A DNA stretch of 64,000 nt from Halobellus captivus (GCF_007655485.1 NZ_VJXQ01000002.1:554639-618638); one strand, 5' to 3'. Counted from the first letter of the stretch, positions 1 through 8,796 are shown. The notes: generated from the letters alone by a model not told the origin. Numbers and translations are program-made.

Positions 1-1
1 C

Positions 2-286
2 GTGTTGGAAGCGACGCACCGCACCGGTGAGTCGCTGTCGTCGATCGGTGTCAGGAGGGCCGCGAGCGCGCCGCTGATCACGATCGGTCCCTCGGCGACG
101 ATGCGGCGTGCAGCGGAAACGTTGCGCGAGAACGACGTTCACCGGTTGGTCGTCGTCGACGGGATCGACGTCGTCGGTATCGTCTCGACGACGGATCTCA
201 TTCGGAACTACGCCGGACTTCGCGAAGCCGAGCGCAGACGCGCGGATGCGGAGTACGACTGGCTCACGCGCGAGGATGTGCGGTGA
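2..286 (+). CDS. CBS-domain protein, C-terminal part (cut by window edge)
   Basis: Open reading frame entering from the left edge, so the true start is probably outside the window; the GTG at base 2 is only the first in-frame start inside it. The 94 visible residues hold one CBS motif: a threonine-rich turn (residues 25-33), a helix with ENDVHRLVVVD and then VVGIVSTTDLIR. CBS modules come in pairs that bind adenosine nucleotides and sense energy state, so the first module is probably upstream. The tail (residues 72-94) is charged and has no domain I recognise. A second CBS gene lies at 33293, but no partner enzyme is visible here. Confidence 0.8.
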   Translation: MLEATHRTGESLSSIGVRRAASAPLITIGPSATMRRAAETLRENDVHRLVVVDGIDVVGIVSTTDLIRNYAGLREAERRRADAEYDWLTREDVR

Positions 287-378
287 CCCGACGGTTTTCC
301 GACAGCTTCGGTTCGTTCGCTGAGAGCGAGAACCTTCGGAACCGTCATCACTGTCGACGCGTAACCTGGCATCGAGAG

Positions 379-1491
379 ATGGAACGTCCTCGAAACCCGT
401 CGTCGCGATCGAGCACGACCCGGCGAGCGTTTCTCGGCGGCGTCGCCGCCGGTGGAGTGGTCGGCACTGCGGGTTGTCTTCAGGCGCTCGGCTTTCAGCG
501 GGAGTCGGCGTGGCGCGATCCGCCGCTGGCCGCCGACCGTCCGGACGCGGTGTACGTGCCCGCGGTCACCGAGGGGATGGGAATGTACGGACGGACGACG
601 ACGGGTCGGTACGGCGTCGCGCTCACGTACTCCTACCCGCACCGCTTCTGGACGCTCACGGGCAGTGAAACGTCGAAGACGGTCGTCGAGGCTGACGACG
701 ACGTCCACCTGATGGTGTCGCTGTGGGACACGGAAACCGAACAGGTCCTCCCCGTCGATTCGGGACTGACGATCGAGATCCGGGACGAGGGCGGGATCGT
801 CACACAGGAGGTCGCCTACCCGATGCTCTCCCAGCAGATGGGGCTGCACTATGGCGACAACTACGCGCTCGCCGGGGAGGGCGCATACGAGGCGCGGATC
901 CACGTCGGCGGGATTTCGACGCGACGAACCGGCGGATTCGAGGGCGCGTTCGAGTCGCCGGAGACTGCGACGATCCCCTTCGAGTTCCACGCCGACGATT
1001 TGTCCGCAATCGAGATTTCGGAACCGGACGGTGCGGGGGAGCGCGGGGCCGTGCCGCCGATGGAGATGCACGACGCTCCGGTCGGCCGAGCCCCGGACGC
1101 GGCGTCGTTGCCGGGGCGGCATCTCGGGCGGGCGACCTCGGGCGACGTCGTCTTCGAGGCGTTCGTTGTCGACAACGAGGAGGTTCCCGGGCGGTCCGAG
1201 GGGGAGTCGTATCTGTACGTCTCGGCGCGGACGGCGCACAACGGGATCCTGCTGCCAATGATGGGACTGGCGGCGACGCTGACGCGCGAGAACGAGACTG
1301 TATTCGACGGTAGATTGACGTCCACGCTGGATTCGGAGATCGGCTACCACTACGGTGCGGCCGGATTCGATGCCGACGTGCGGGCGGGCGACGAGCTCAC
1401 GATCTCAGTCACGACTTGGTCGCAGATCGCCCGTCACGATGGCTACGAGACGGCGTTTTTCGCGTTGGACGACGTCTCTGTGAGAGCCTGA
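379..1491 (+). CDS. Tat-exported lipoprotein with two P19/Tp34-like metal-binding repeats
   Basis: 370 residues. The ATG at 379 is chosen because a twin-arginine signal follows directly (TTRRAFLGG, residues 13-21), with a lipobox TAGC whose Cys33 would be lipidated; the frame is open upstream to 283 but that part looks non-coding. Residues about 55-215 resemble the P19/Tp34 family of periplasmic iron-binding proteins, with HLMVSLWD near 110 and MGLHYGDN at 154-161. Residues about 255-350 repeat the pattern (YLYVSART at 279, IGYHYG at 321-326), suggesting a duplicated beta-sandwich. P19 proteins bind Fe/Cu for import with a membrane permease, but none is adjacent. It is probably anchored to the outer face of the membrane. 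The metal-binding role is inferred; haloarchaeal relatives are usually filed as a DUF. Confidence 0.7.
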   Translation: MERPRNPSSRSSTTRRAFLGGVAAGGVVGTAGCLQALGFQRESAWRDPPLAADRPDAVYVPAVTEGMGMYGRTTTGRYGVALTYSYPHRFWTLTGSETSKTVVEADDDVHLMVSLWDTETEQVLPVDSGLTIEIRDEGGIVTQEVAYPMLSQQMGLHYGDNYALAGEGAYEARIHVGGISTRRTGGFEGAFESPETATIPFEFHADDLSAIEISEPDGAGERGAVPPMEMHDAPVGRAPDAASLPGRHLGRATSGDVVFEAFVVDNEEVPGRSEGESYLYVSARTAHNGILLPMMGLAATLTRENETVFDGRLTSTLDSEIGYHYGAAGFDADVRAGDELTISVTTWSQIARHDGYETAFFALDDVSVRA

Positions 1492-1526
1492 AGCGGGCCC
1501 GTCACTCGTCGAAAACGATTTCGAGC

Positions 1527-1760
1527 TCAGTCGAGGTCGGGTTCGGGGTCTTCGTTCCCCATCCCGCCTCGCATCGCCTCGCGCTCGTCGGGTTCGTCGC
1601 GACCGAAGTAGTCGACGAGCCAGAGGACCGCCCCGACGATGATGAGCGCGATCCCGATCAACGAGGTCGGCGGCGCGGGGATGAAAAACAGGACTGCGCC
1701 GACGAGGATCATCATCCCGGGACTCAACCAGGCGACCCATTCGCGTGCTGTGTGTGGCAT
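1527..1760 (-). CDS. small two-helix membrane protein
   Basis: 77 residues from the ATG at 1760; an in-frame ATG at 1772 adds four residues and cannot be excluded. The frame stays open to 1955, but that extension has no coding character. Two hydrophobic helices (about residues 10-27 and 32-50) are joined by a Pro-rich turn (FIPAPPTS) and followed by an acidic tail ending in DPEPDLD. This is the form of many haloarchaeal small membrane proteins of unknown function. It converges on the lipoprotein gene with a 35 bp gap and diverges from mch. Confidence 0.65.
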   Translation of the reverse strand: MPHTAREWVAWLSPGMMILVGAVLFFIPAPPTSLIGIALIIVGAVLWLVDYFGRDEPDEREAMRGGMGNEDPEPDLD

Positions 1761-1995
1761 CCTTCGAACCATAGCGGAACGCACGACCGAGACCGTATTT
1801 GTAATGAACGCAGTTCGAAAAGTGACGGTGCCCGTAACCGAACCCCCGATCGCGTAAGGACCACGTACCCTCGCGCCACACACGATATCGAAAGCGACGG
1901 TCTGTGAACACCGGAAAGGGTGATTCGGCGCGGTACCGGTGGCTTTCTCGGCCACACAACCAACGTCTTTACCGTATCACGCCCAACCACCGGGT

Positions 1996-2940
1996 ATGGA
2001 TTCGATCAACCGGATGGCCATCGAGCTCGTCGACGAGGCCATCGACTTCGCGGGCGAACTCCGCGTCGTACCGCACGAACTCGACTCGGGGGCGACCGTC
2101 CTCGACTTCGGGGTCGACTCGCCCGGCGGCGTCGAGGCCGGAATGCTGCTCGCCGAGATCCAGACCGCGGGTCTTTCGACGGTGCAGACGCGGATGGACG
2201 ACGTCGCTGGCGCGCCGACGCCGTACGTCGAACTCCAGACGGACCACCCCGCGCTCTCGCTGCTCTGCTCGCAGAAGGCGGGCTGGGAGCTGACCTTCGA
2301 CGACCCCCCGTTCGACGGACTGGGGTCCGGTCCGGCCCGCGCGCTTGTCGCCGAGGAAGACGAGTTCCACGCGATGGAGTACTTCGACGAGTTCGACCTC
2401 ACCGTGCTCTCCGTCGAGAGCATCGACCTCCCGAGCGATCGGATCGCCGAGCACGTCGCCGATCGCGCGGGTGTCGAGCCCAGTGCCGTCTTCCTCCCGG
2501 CGTACGCGACCGGGTCGACCGTCGGTAGCGTCACGGGGGCCGCCCGCGCGGCCGAACTCGCGCTCTTCAGACTCTTCGAGCTCGGATACGACGTCCATAA
2601 CGTCCAGTCGGCGTTCGGCTCAGCCCCGATCGCTCCCGTCAGCTACGACGAGAGCGTCGCGATGGCCCGCACCAACGACGCCGTCGCCTACGGCGGCGAA
2701 GTACATCTGACCGTCACCGAGGACTTCGACGACTTCGATCGAGTCCCCTCCAGCGCACGCGAGGAGTACGGAACGCCGTTCGAGGCGATCTTCGACGACG
2801 CGGAGTGGGATTTCTACGAGGTCCCCGAAACGATCTTCGCGCCCGGAAAGGCGACGATCGACGTCGTCGACGGCCCCACGCACGTCCTCGGCGACACCGA
2901 CGAGGGGCTCTTGGCCGAGTCGTTCGGCTACCGATCGTAG
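1996..2940 (+). CDS. mch: methenyltetrahydromethanopterin cyclohydrolase
   Basis: 314 residues, close to archaeal Mch length. The start at 1996 (MDSINRMAIELVDEA) matches the usual N-terminus; the frame is open back to 1939. Mch interconverts N5,N10-methenyl and formyl tetrahydropterin. Haloarchaea are not methanogens, so here it most likely serves the C1 pool for purine and methionine synthesis in the cytoplasm. Family features seen are the Gly-rich GVDSPGGVEAG near residue 33, GSGPARAL near 111, YATGSTVG near 172 and the C-terminal APGKATIDV. The next gene starts 9 bp after the stop, so the two are probably cotranscribed. It fits functionally with the glycine cleavage operon at 11.7-16.0 kb and mptA at 57.4 kb. 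Confidence 0.93.
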   Translation: MDSINRMAIELVDEAIDFAGELRVVPHELDSGATVLDFGVDSPGGVEAGMLLAEIQTAGLSTVQTRMDDVAGAPTPYVELQTDHPALSLLCSQKAGWELTFDDPPFDGLGSGPARALVAEEDEFHAMEYFDEFDLTVLSVESIDLPSDRIAEHVADRAGVEPSAVFLPAYATGSTVGSVTGAARAAELALFRLFELGYDVHNVQSAFGSAPIAPVSYDESVAMARTNDAVAYGGEVHLTVTEDFDDFDRVPSSAREEYGTPFEAIFDDAEWDFYEVPETIFAPGKATIDVVDGPTHVLGDTDEGLLAESFGYRS

Positions 2941-2949
2941 GAGGCCGCT

Positions 2950-3438
2950 ATGCGATTCAAGCTCCTCCCCGAACTGCCGGATTCCCTCGACCGCGTCGCC
3001 GACGCCCAGCGCGCCGTCCCGCTCGTTCCGGGAACCGAGGACGACTGCTGCGCCCGGCTGATGCGTCGACTCGGCTTCCCCAGCCGCGACGTGGCGCGAA
3101 CGTGGCTCACGTTCCTGCGGGCGCTCGAGCTCGCCGCCGAAACGCCGTCGGGATTCGTCCGCGAGTCGACGGAGCCGACGCCCGAGCACCTCCGGTCGGC
3201 GTTTCGAGAGCGCGTCTACGGCGCGCGGGAGGTCCTCGATGGTCTCGACACCGACGAGCCCCGAACGGTCGACGAGGTGTTCGACGCGTTCGAGGAGCGC
3301 GTTCCCGTCTGGGAGACCCACCGCGCCGCTGGCGACTGGCGCGACGTGTGGCGCGAGCGCGTCGAGCGCATCCTCGGATGGGCGGTCCTGCTCGGCCTGG
3401 CGGACGAGCGGGACGACGGATACGTTCGCGTCGAGTGA
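2950..3438 (+). CDS. conserved haloarchaeal protein of unknown function
   Basis: 162 residues starting 9 bp after mch, so probably in the same transcript. No enzyme motif is visible. Two stretches look like helical winged-helix halves: residues 38-68 (LGFPSRDVARTWLTFLRAL then a strand-like GFVRES) and the C-terminal RVERILGWAVLLGLA followed by DGYVRVE. A DNA- or RNA-binding fold is therefore possible but unproven. Coding character is strong (high GC3, acidic composition), so the gene is real even though its role is unknown. Confidence 0.8.
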   Translation: MRFKLLPELPDSLDRVADAQRAVPLVPGTEDDCCARLMRRLGFPSRDVARTWLTFLRALELAAETPSGFVRESTEPTPEHLRSAFRERVYGAREVLDGLDTDEPRTVDEVFDAFEERVPVWETHRAAGDWRDVWRERVERILGWAVLLGLADERDDGYVRVE

Positions 3439-3480
3439 CTCGACCACGGGAATTCCGGGTCGCGCTCGGTCATCGAGAAA

Positions 3481-4782
3481 TCACGTCGCCGACGGCGGGA
3501 CGTCGGCGTCGGGATCGCCCTCACCGGAGGCCTCCGCGCCGTACCGCTCGCGAAGCCGACGAATCCGCTCGGGGATCGGCGGGTGCGTCAGATGGAACGC
3601 GGCGTAGGCGGGGTGCGGGAACGGATTGCTGAGGTTCTCGCCTGCGAGCGTCTCCAGCGCCCGCGTCATCGATTCGACCTCGCCCATCGTCTCGGCGGCG
3701 AAATCGTCAGCCTCGCGTTCGTGCGCCAGCGAGAGCCGGTTCGTCAACGGTGCGGTGAGCGAGAGCAACGGCCCGGCGTACAGGAGGCCGATCCCGAGCG
3801 CGGCGTACGTCTCCGCGGGGAGGCCGAACGCTTCGTACACCCACGCCGAACTCGTCACCCACCACAGGAACGCGAAGACGACGGCCATCTGTACCGCCGA
3901 CGCACCGATCTGCTTCCAGATGTGTGCCTTCTTCCAGTGGGCGAGTTCGTGGGCGAGCACGGCCTGAATCGCCTCGCGGTCCATCTGCTCGACGAGCGTG
4001 TCGAAGAGGACGACGCGCTTCGCTCGCCCGAAGCCGACGAAGTAGGCGTTCGAGTGCGACGACCGCCGACTCGCGTCCATCTCGTAGACCTGCTCACAGG
4101 AGAAGCCCGCGCGCTCGAAGACGTCCTCGACGGCCTCTCTGAGCGCCCCCGATTCGATCGGCTCGAAGTCGTTGAACAGCGGTGCGATGACGCGGGGATA
4201 CAGCACCATCATCACGAGCGAGAAGCCGACGACGAGCGCCCAGCCGACGACCGGCCAGCGCGTGGGAAGCGCCTCCACGGCGAGGAGGACGCCGCCCGCG
4301 ACGATACCGCCGATGACGAGGGCGACGACCGTTCCGACGAGGAGATCACGCAGCCACAGCGTGAGCGTCCGGTTGTTGAACCCGAAGCGCTCCTCGACGA
4401 CGAACGTCTCGTAGAGGTCGAAGGGGATCGAGAGAAGTCGGCCCGCGAGGACGGCCCCTGCGAGGAGGAGCACGCCCTGCGCGACGCTCGAAAGTCCGGT
4501 TTCGGACAGTGCCATCGCCGCGTCGCCGTAGAGTCCGGAGACGACGACCGCGAGAACGGCGAGCACGCCGAGCCACGACTGTCCGTTCGAGAGGAGCGTC
4601 TTCGAGCGCTGGTACGCCACCATCTCCTCGGGATCGTCGACGCCGAGCGACGACCGAATCCACTCGTCGGCGTCGCGGACGGCGCGAGCGCCGTAGCGGA
4701 GATTCAGCCGGTCGAGTACCGATTCTAAGAGCTGCACGCCGCCGAGAAGGGCGACGAGTGCGAGCGCGGGCGCGGAGATCAT
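3481..4782 (-). CDS. M48 family membrane metalloprotease (Ste24-like)
   Basis: 433 residues. The zinc motif HELAH lies at residues 278-282 and a downstream EREADDFA supplies the third ligand, the arrangement of M48/Ste24 peptidases. The N-terminal half has several membrane segments (residues 1-20, 70-110, 145-200) and another pair follows the zinc motif (about 305-345), so it is an integral membrane protease with its active site at the membrane face. Family members trim membrane or prenylated proteins or do quality control; the substrate here is unknown. The tail beyond about 415 is acidic. A 23-bp tandem repeat lies between this gene and the upstream GTPase gene. Confidence 0.9.
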   Translation of the reverse strand: MISAPALALVALLGGVQLLESVLDRLNLRYGARAVRDADEWIRSSLGVDDPEEMVAYQRSKTLLSNGQSWLGVLAVLAVVVSGLYGDAAMALSETGLSSVAQGVLLLAGAVLAGRLLSIPFDLYETFVVEERFGFNNRTLTLWLRDLLVGTVVALVIGGIVAGGVLLAVEALPTRWPVVGWALVVGFSLVMMVLYPRVIAPLFNDFEPIESGALREAVEDVFERAGFSCEQVYEMDASRRSSHSNAYFVGFGRAKRVVLFDTLVEQMDREAIQAVLAHELAHWKKAHIWKQIGASAVQMAVVFAFLWWVTSSAWVYEAFGLPAETYAALGIGLLYAGPLLSLTAPLTNRLSLAHEREADDFAAETMGEVESMTRALETLAGENLSNPFPHPAYAAFHLTHPPIPERIRRLRERYGAEASGEGDPDADVPPSAT

Positions 4783-4811
4783 TACTGCTGACTCGGGCCC
4801 CGCGGGACTTC

Positions 4812-4921
4812 AACGTCGCGGGCGCACCGGTGTGAACGTCGCGGGCGAGTCGATGTGAACGCTGCGGGCGAATTTATGTGTACGCCGCGGGCGAATCAAT
4901 GTGAACGCCGCGAGCACGACG
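4812..4921. repeat. 23-bp imperfect tandem repeat, about 4.8 copies
   Basis: Units at 4812-4834, 4835-4857, 4858-4880, 4881-4903 and a partial copy from 4904. Each full unit begins aacg or tacg, carries a core of the type GCGGGCG, and ends in the three bases GTG. The copies differ at several positions. The array lies between the stop of the GTPase gene (4961) and the start of the protease gene (4782), both on the minus strand, so it would sit in a leader or spacer RNA. Confidence 0.9.
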
Positions 4922-4960
4922 TAGCCGATCAAGGTGACGAGGCGGTACAGAAACGAGCCG

Positions 4961-6577
4961 CTACGACGTCCCACCGACGTCGACGACGGTGCCGACGCCC
5001 TTCGACCGGCCCTCGCGGAAGACGAACCGCTGGCCCTCCTCGACGAGATACGGCCGGAACTTGAACTCGACCGTCGCGGTCCCCGTGTCGCCGGGGAGGA
5101 GCTGTCCGCCCTCCGGTTTGAAGATGACCGCCTCGCTCACCGTTTCGAGGTGTACGACTGGCTCGTAGCCCTCGCGGATCCGCGTCGGATGGTTGAGCAC
5201 CATCACCTCCGCCTCGAAGGAGCGGACGGCGGTCGGGTTCGCCTCCGGCGAGAGCAGCGCCATTCCGCGCTCCATCTCCGCTTCGCGGACGCCTTTCAGG
5301 GCGATACCGACGATCCGACCCGCCTTCGCCCGGTCGACGCGGTGGTGGTGCATCTCGATCGATCGCACCTCGACCTCGCGGAAGGAGCCGTCCGGCATCG
5401 GGCCGAGCAGCAGCTCGTCACCGGCCTCGACGCTCCCGGCGTTGACGGTGCCGGAGGCGACCGCGCCGACGCCCGTCACCGAGTACGTCCGGTCGATGTA
5501 CATCCGGAAGTCCGCGCCGGACTCCCGCGTGGTCTTCGGGAGCCGCTCGAACATCGCATCGAGGTCGTCGAGCCCGTCCATCGTGACCGCGCTGGTCGTG
5601 AGGACCGGCACGACTGAGTCGCTGATCTCCTCGACGGCGGCGTCGACGCCGTATCGGTCTGCCCGGAGGGGAGTCCGGCCGACGTCGCGGAGCAGCCGCT
5701 CTACCTCGCGTTCGACGGATTCGAGCCGCTCCTCGTCCACTGCGTCGGCCTTCGTGATCGCGACGATCGTCGGCAGTTCCATCGCGAGCAGGATGCCGAG
5801 GTGCTCCCGGGTCGTCTTCGTGGGGCCGTCGTCGGCGGCGACGACGAGCAGGCCGTAATCGAGCCGCTGGCCGACGAGTCCGCGGATCGTCGTCCGTAGC
5901 CACGGCTCGTGGCCCACGGTGTCGACGAAGGAGACCAACCGCTCGGCCTCCTCGACGACGCGCGCGCGGTCGGACTTTCGATGTGGGTTGTCCATGTGGA
6001 CCGGGCTGTCCGCCGTGAATCCGTAGACCGCATAGGAGAGGTCCGCCGAGAGCCCGCGTTCGACCTCGTGGGGCTGGACGTCGAGGAATCCGCGGGTCTG
6101 GCCCTGCCCGTCGTCGGCGGTACCGGTCACGAGCGAGCCGACGAGCGTCGATTTCCCGTGGTCGACGTGGCCCGCGGTCCCGACGACGATGTGGTCGTCG
6201 TCGACGTCGAGCATCGCGCCCTCCTGGAGGGTCGCGACGCCGACGAGTCCCCGATCCGCCTCGTCGCCGACGCCCCACGTTTCGACGTCTTCGATGTGTG
6301 CGCCCGCCTCCTCGGCCAGGATGGAGAGAACGTCCATCGATTCGGAGAAGGCGTCGGGTTCGATGCCGGCGATTCCCCCGTCGTCGGTGACGCCGACGAC
6401 GTAGGTCGCCGTGCCGTCGCCGGAGAGCACGCGGTGACGCAGTTGCGCCGCCAGACTCTCCAGGCGACCGTCGGCGAGGTGGAGCTCTCGCGAGAGCCGC
6501 TCTTTGAACTCGACGCTGCCGCCCTCCTCCTCGCCGCGCTCGAGGGCCGATTCCAGAACGGCCCGATCAGCGCTCAT
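4961..6577 (-). CDS. GTPBP1-type translational GTPase
   Basis: 538 residues. An N-terminal domain of about 125 residues precedes a translation-factor G domain: G1 GHVDHGKS at 136-143, G3 DTVGHE at 219-224, G4 TKAD at 275-278. EF-Tu-like beta-barrel domains 2 and 3 follow (TYSVTGVGAVASGTV near 350; the C-terminus ends GVGTVVDVGG). This is the GTPBP1/GTPBP2-like branch of the EF1A superfamily, whose eukaryotic members act in ribosome and mRNA surveillance; the archaeal role is not well defined. The start is supported by a TATA-like element 25 bp upstream, so the mRNA is probably leaderless. Confidence 0.9.
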   Translation of the reverse strand: MSADRAVLESALERGEEEGGSVEFKERLSRELHLADGRLESLAAQLRHRVLSGDGTATYVVGVTDDGGIAGIEPDAFSESMDVLSILAEEAGAHIEDVETWGVGDEADRGLVGVATLQEGAMLDVDDDHIVVGTAGHVDHGKSTLVGSLVTGTADDGQGQTRGFLDVQPHEVERGLSADLSYAVYGFTADSPVHMDNPHRKSDRARVVEEAERLVSFVDTVGHEPWLRTTIRGLVGQRLDYGLLVVAADDGPTKTTREHLGILLAMELPTIVAITKADAVDEERLESVEREVERLLRDVGRTPLRADRYGVDAAVEEISDSVVPVLTTSAVTMDGLDDLDAMFERLPKTTRESGADFRMYIDRTYSVTGVGAVASGTVNAGSVEAGDELLLGPMPDGSFREVEVRSIEMHHHRVDRAKAGRIVGIALKGVREAEMERGMALLSPEANPTAVRSFEAEVMVLNHPTRIREGYEPVVHLETVSEAVIFKPEGGQLLPGDTGTATVEFKFRPYLVEEGQRFVFREGRSKGVGTVVDVGGTS

Positions 6578-6597
6578 AGCCGCGGATAGGGAACCGC

Positions 6598-6606
6598 CTA
6601 TTAAAA
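6598..6606 (-). promoter_or_regulatory. TATA-like box for the GTPBP1-type gene
   Basis: On the minus strand the sequence reads TTTTAATAG, centred 25 bp before the ATG at 6577. This is the spacing expected for a leaderless haloarchaeal promoter. Confidence 0.6.
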
Positions 6607-6740
6607 CCCTTTTCGTGGTGTGAGTTCGCGTGTCACAGTAGGGCTATTGCGGTAGCGGATCGGCGAATCTACGCGGGATGGTTTGTCGCAGAACTCGTTG
6701 CCGAACGCGAACAGCGGTAGCCAGGCGAACGTCCGCCCGC

Positions 6741-7304
6741 TCACTCTTTGAGCCGTTCGTACGCGCGGTTCACGCGCTTGAACTGCTCCTCGTCGCCGCC
6801 GTCGGCATCGGGATGCGCCGTCTTCACCCGCTCGCGATAGGCGGCTCTCACCGCGTCGGCGTCGGCGTCGGCGTCGAGGCCGAGCGTCCGATACGCCTCC
6901 GCGAGTGTCGGTTCGGTCGGGTCGCGTCGCCGGTCAACCCGTCGCCAGTCATCCCGTCGCCGGTCACTCTGCCGCTGACTGCCTCGTGCCCGGTTTTCGT
7001 GTCCGCGGCTCCCGGTCGCTGCTCGTCGACCGGGGCCGAAGCCCTCGAAATCACCCGGACCGCGTCCGGCCGCGTTCGCGCTCCGGCGGCGCTGACGTCG
7101 CGCGCCCGCAGCGCTCGCGGTCGTCCGCTTGATCCGCTCGCCGAGGCGACCGCTCGCGTGGTACCAGATGAAGTACGTCGCCGCGGCGAAGATGCTCGCG
7201 AACAGCAGGAGCAGCGGCTGATAGGCGATTCCGAGAACGACGAAGAGCACTGTCGTCCCGGCGAGCACCGCCGTAATTCCGATGGCGAGTCCGTCTTCGT
7301 CCAC
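6741..7304 (-). CDS. membrane-anchored J-domain protein
   Basis: 187 residues. Two N-terminal membrane helices (about residues 6-27 and 29-48) are followed by a basic, low-complexity linker (50-130) and a C-terminal J domain (about 137-187) with the HPD motif at 164-166 and the QFKRVNRAYERL helix. J domains stimulate Hsp70 ATPase; here the domain is tethered to the inner membrane face, so it may recruit DnaK to a membrane site. The linker includes a coding 15-bp repeat (three units over 6926-6970) giving Arg/Asp pentads. No Gly/Phe or zinc domain is present, so this is not classical DnaJ. Confidence 0.88.
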   Translation of the reverse strand: MDEDGLAIGITAVLAGTTVLFVVLGIAYQPLLLLFASIFAAATYFIWYHASGRLGERIKRTTASAAGARRQRRRSANAAGRGPGDFEGFGPGRRAATGSRGHENRARGSQRQSDRRRDDWRRVDRRRDPTEPTLAEAYRTLGLDADADADAVRAAYRERVKTAHPDADGGDEEQFKRVNRAYERLKE

Positions 7305-7407
7305 GGGCGAACAAGGCGATCGAGAACCGTAAGCGTCCCGGCGTTCCTCGATCGGACGTCGAAGCCGAGGCGACAGAACAATGATCGGCGTCGCGAAACC
7401 TCTTCCT

Positions 7408-7842
7408 ATGATCCCCCTCGAGGAGACCTACATCGAGAATCGGGTGCTCGTCCAGCCCAACGACACGAACAACAACGACACGGCCCACGGCGGCAACGTC
7501 GTCAAGTGGATGGACGAGGTCGGCGCGATGTCGGCGATGCGCTTCGCGGGCGAAACCGTCGTCACCGCGAATATGGAGAGCGTCGACTTCCACCGGCCGA
7601 TCCCCCGCGGCAACGCCGCGCTCATCAAGTCGTACGTCTACGACGCGGGCACGACGAGCGTGAGCGTCTACCTTCGGGTGTTCAGCGAGAACCCGCTCAC
7701 GGCCGAGACCGAACTCACCACGGAGTCGCACTTCACCTACGTCGCGATCGACGACGACAACAGACCGACCCCCGTGCCCGATCTCGAAATCGACAGCGAA
7801 CGGGCGATCGAACTCAGAGACGCCGCCAACGGGGAACACTGA
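7408..7842 (+). CDS. acyl-CoA thioesterase, hotdog fold
   Basis: 144 residues; the start at 7408 (MIPLEETY) is preferred over the in-frame ATG at 7381. The sequence follows the YciA/acyl-CoA hydrolase pattern: a strand NRVLVQPNDTNNND, then AHGGNVVKWMDEVGA (hotdog helix with the HGG turn), then VVTANMESVDFHRPI and a C-terminal strand TESHFTYVAID. Such enzymes hydrolyse acyl-CoA to free acid and CoA as cytoplasmic oligomers; chain-length preference cannot be read from the sequence. It diverges from the J-protein gene and converges on the SDR gene. Confidence 0.87.
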   Translation: MIPLEETYIENRVLVQPNDTNNNDTAHGGNVVKWMDEVGAMSAMRFAGETVVTANMESVDFHRPIPRGNAALIKSYVYDAGTTSVSVYLRVFSENPLTAETELTTESHFTYVAIDDDNRPTPVPDLEIDSERAIELRDAANGEH

Positions 7843-7864
7843 CGGAACTCGGGGAATCAGCCGC

Positions 7865-8626
7865 TCATCGACTCAGATAGCCGCCTTCGACGCCGAGCGC
7901 CTCGCCGGTGACGAACGACGCCTCATCGGAGCAAAGCCAGCAGACCGCGTCCGCGACTTCCTGGGGCGTGCCCAAACGATTCATCGCGTGTAACCCCTCG
8001 ATCTGCTTGCGCATCTCCGGATCCGACGTGATTCCGCCCGAGTCTAACAGGGGCGTCTCGATGAAGCCCGGACAGACGGCGTTGATACGGACGCCCGTCT
8101 CGCCGTTCTCCAGCGCGGCCGTCTTCGTCAGGCCCAACAGGCCGTGCTTCGCCGCGACGTAGCCCGACGACGAGGCGAAACCGACCTGGCCCAGGATCGA
8201 GGAGTTGTTGACGACGGCCCCGCCGCCCTGCGCCTGCATCTGTTCGATCTCTGGCTTCAGGCAGTTGAACACGCCCACGAGATTCACGTCGATGACGGTC
8301 TGCCAGTCGTCGGGATCGTAGTCGGTGATCGGCGTCTGCGCGCCGCCGATCCCGGCGTTGTTGAACGCGAAATCGAGCCGCCCGTACGCGTCGACCGCGA
8401 CGTCGACCATCCCCCGCGTCGCCTCGGGATCGGTGACGTCGGTCTCGACGAAGCGCGCGTCGCCACCGGCGTCCTCGATAGCCTCGACGGTCGCTTCGCC
8501 ACCTTCGATATCGACGTCGGCGACGACGACGCTCGCGCCGCGCTCGGCGAACTCGATCGCCGTCGTTTCGCCGATGCCCGACCCGCCGCCCGTGACGACT
8601 GCGACCCTGTCGATGAACGAACCCAT
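7865..8626 (-). CDS. short-chain dehydrogenase/reductase
   Basis: 253 residues, classical SDR length. The cofactor motif TGGGSGIG is at 12-19, NNAG at 89-92, catalytic Ser143, Tyr156 and Lys160 (YVAAK) follow, and the C-terminus is the usual GEALGVEGGY. Asp37 and Asp39 after the second strand (VVADVD) suggest NAD rather than NADP preference. The family covers 3-oxoacyl reductases and glucose or alcohol dehydrogenases, and the substrate cannot be assigned. It is a single gene divergent from the DUF7344 regulator; the 170 bp between them should hold both promoters. Confidence 0.88.
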   Translation of the reverse strand: MGSFIDRVAVVTGGGSGIGETTAIEFAERGASVVVADVDIEGGEATVEAIEDAGGDARFVETDVTDPEATRGMVDVAVDAYGRLDFAFNNAGIGGAQTPITDYDPDDWQTVIDVNLVGVFNCLKPEIEQMQAQGGGAVVNNSSILGQVGFASSSGYVAAKHGLLGLTKTAALENGETGVRINAVCPGFIETPLLDSGGITSDPEMRKQIEGLHAMNRLGTPQEVADAVCWLCSDEASFVTGEALGVEGGYLSR

Positions 8627-8796
8627 AGTGAAAAATCACAGTGGTTTCGCAAAAAAGTGACGGGGAAGAGAGAGAGAATATCATCGAGATAGATGCGCTA
8701 CCTTCACAAATTGGCATTCACTCGTGTGATCACAACACGCTCTCCCGTGAAATTGTGTGCGCCTTACGCTACTGGAGCGAAAAATAACGACAATAG

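Noticed and set aside
3583..4728. 381-codon plus-strand frame
   Set aside because: Antisense to the M48 protease, whose HELAH zinc motif is clear on the minus strand.
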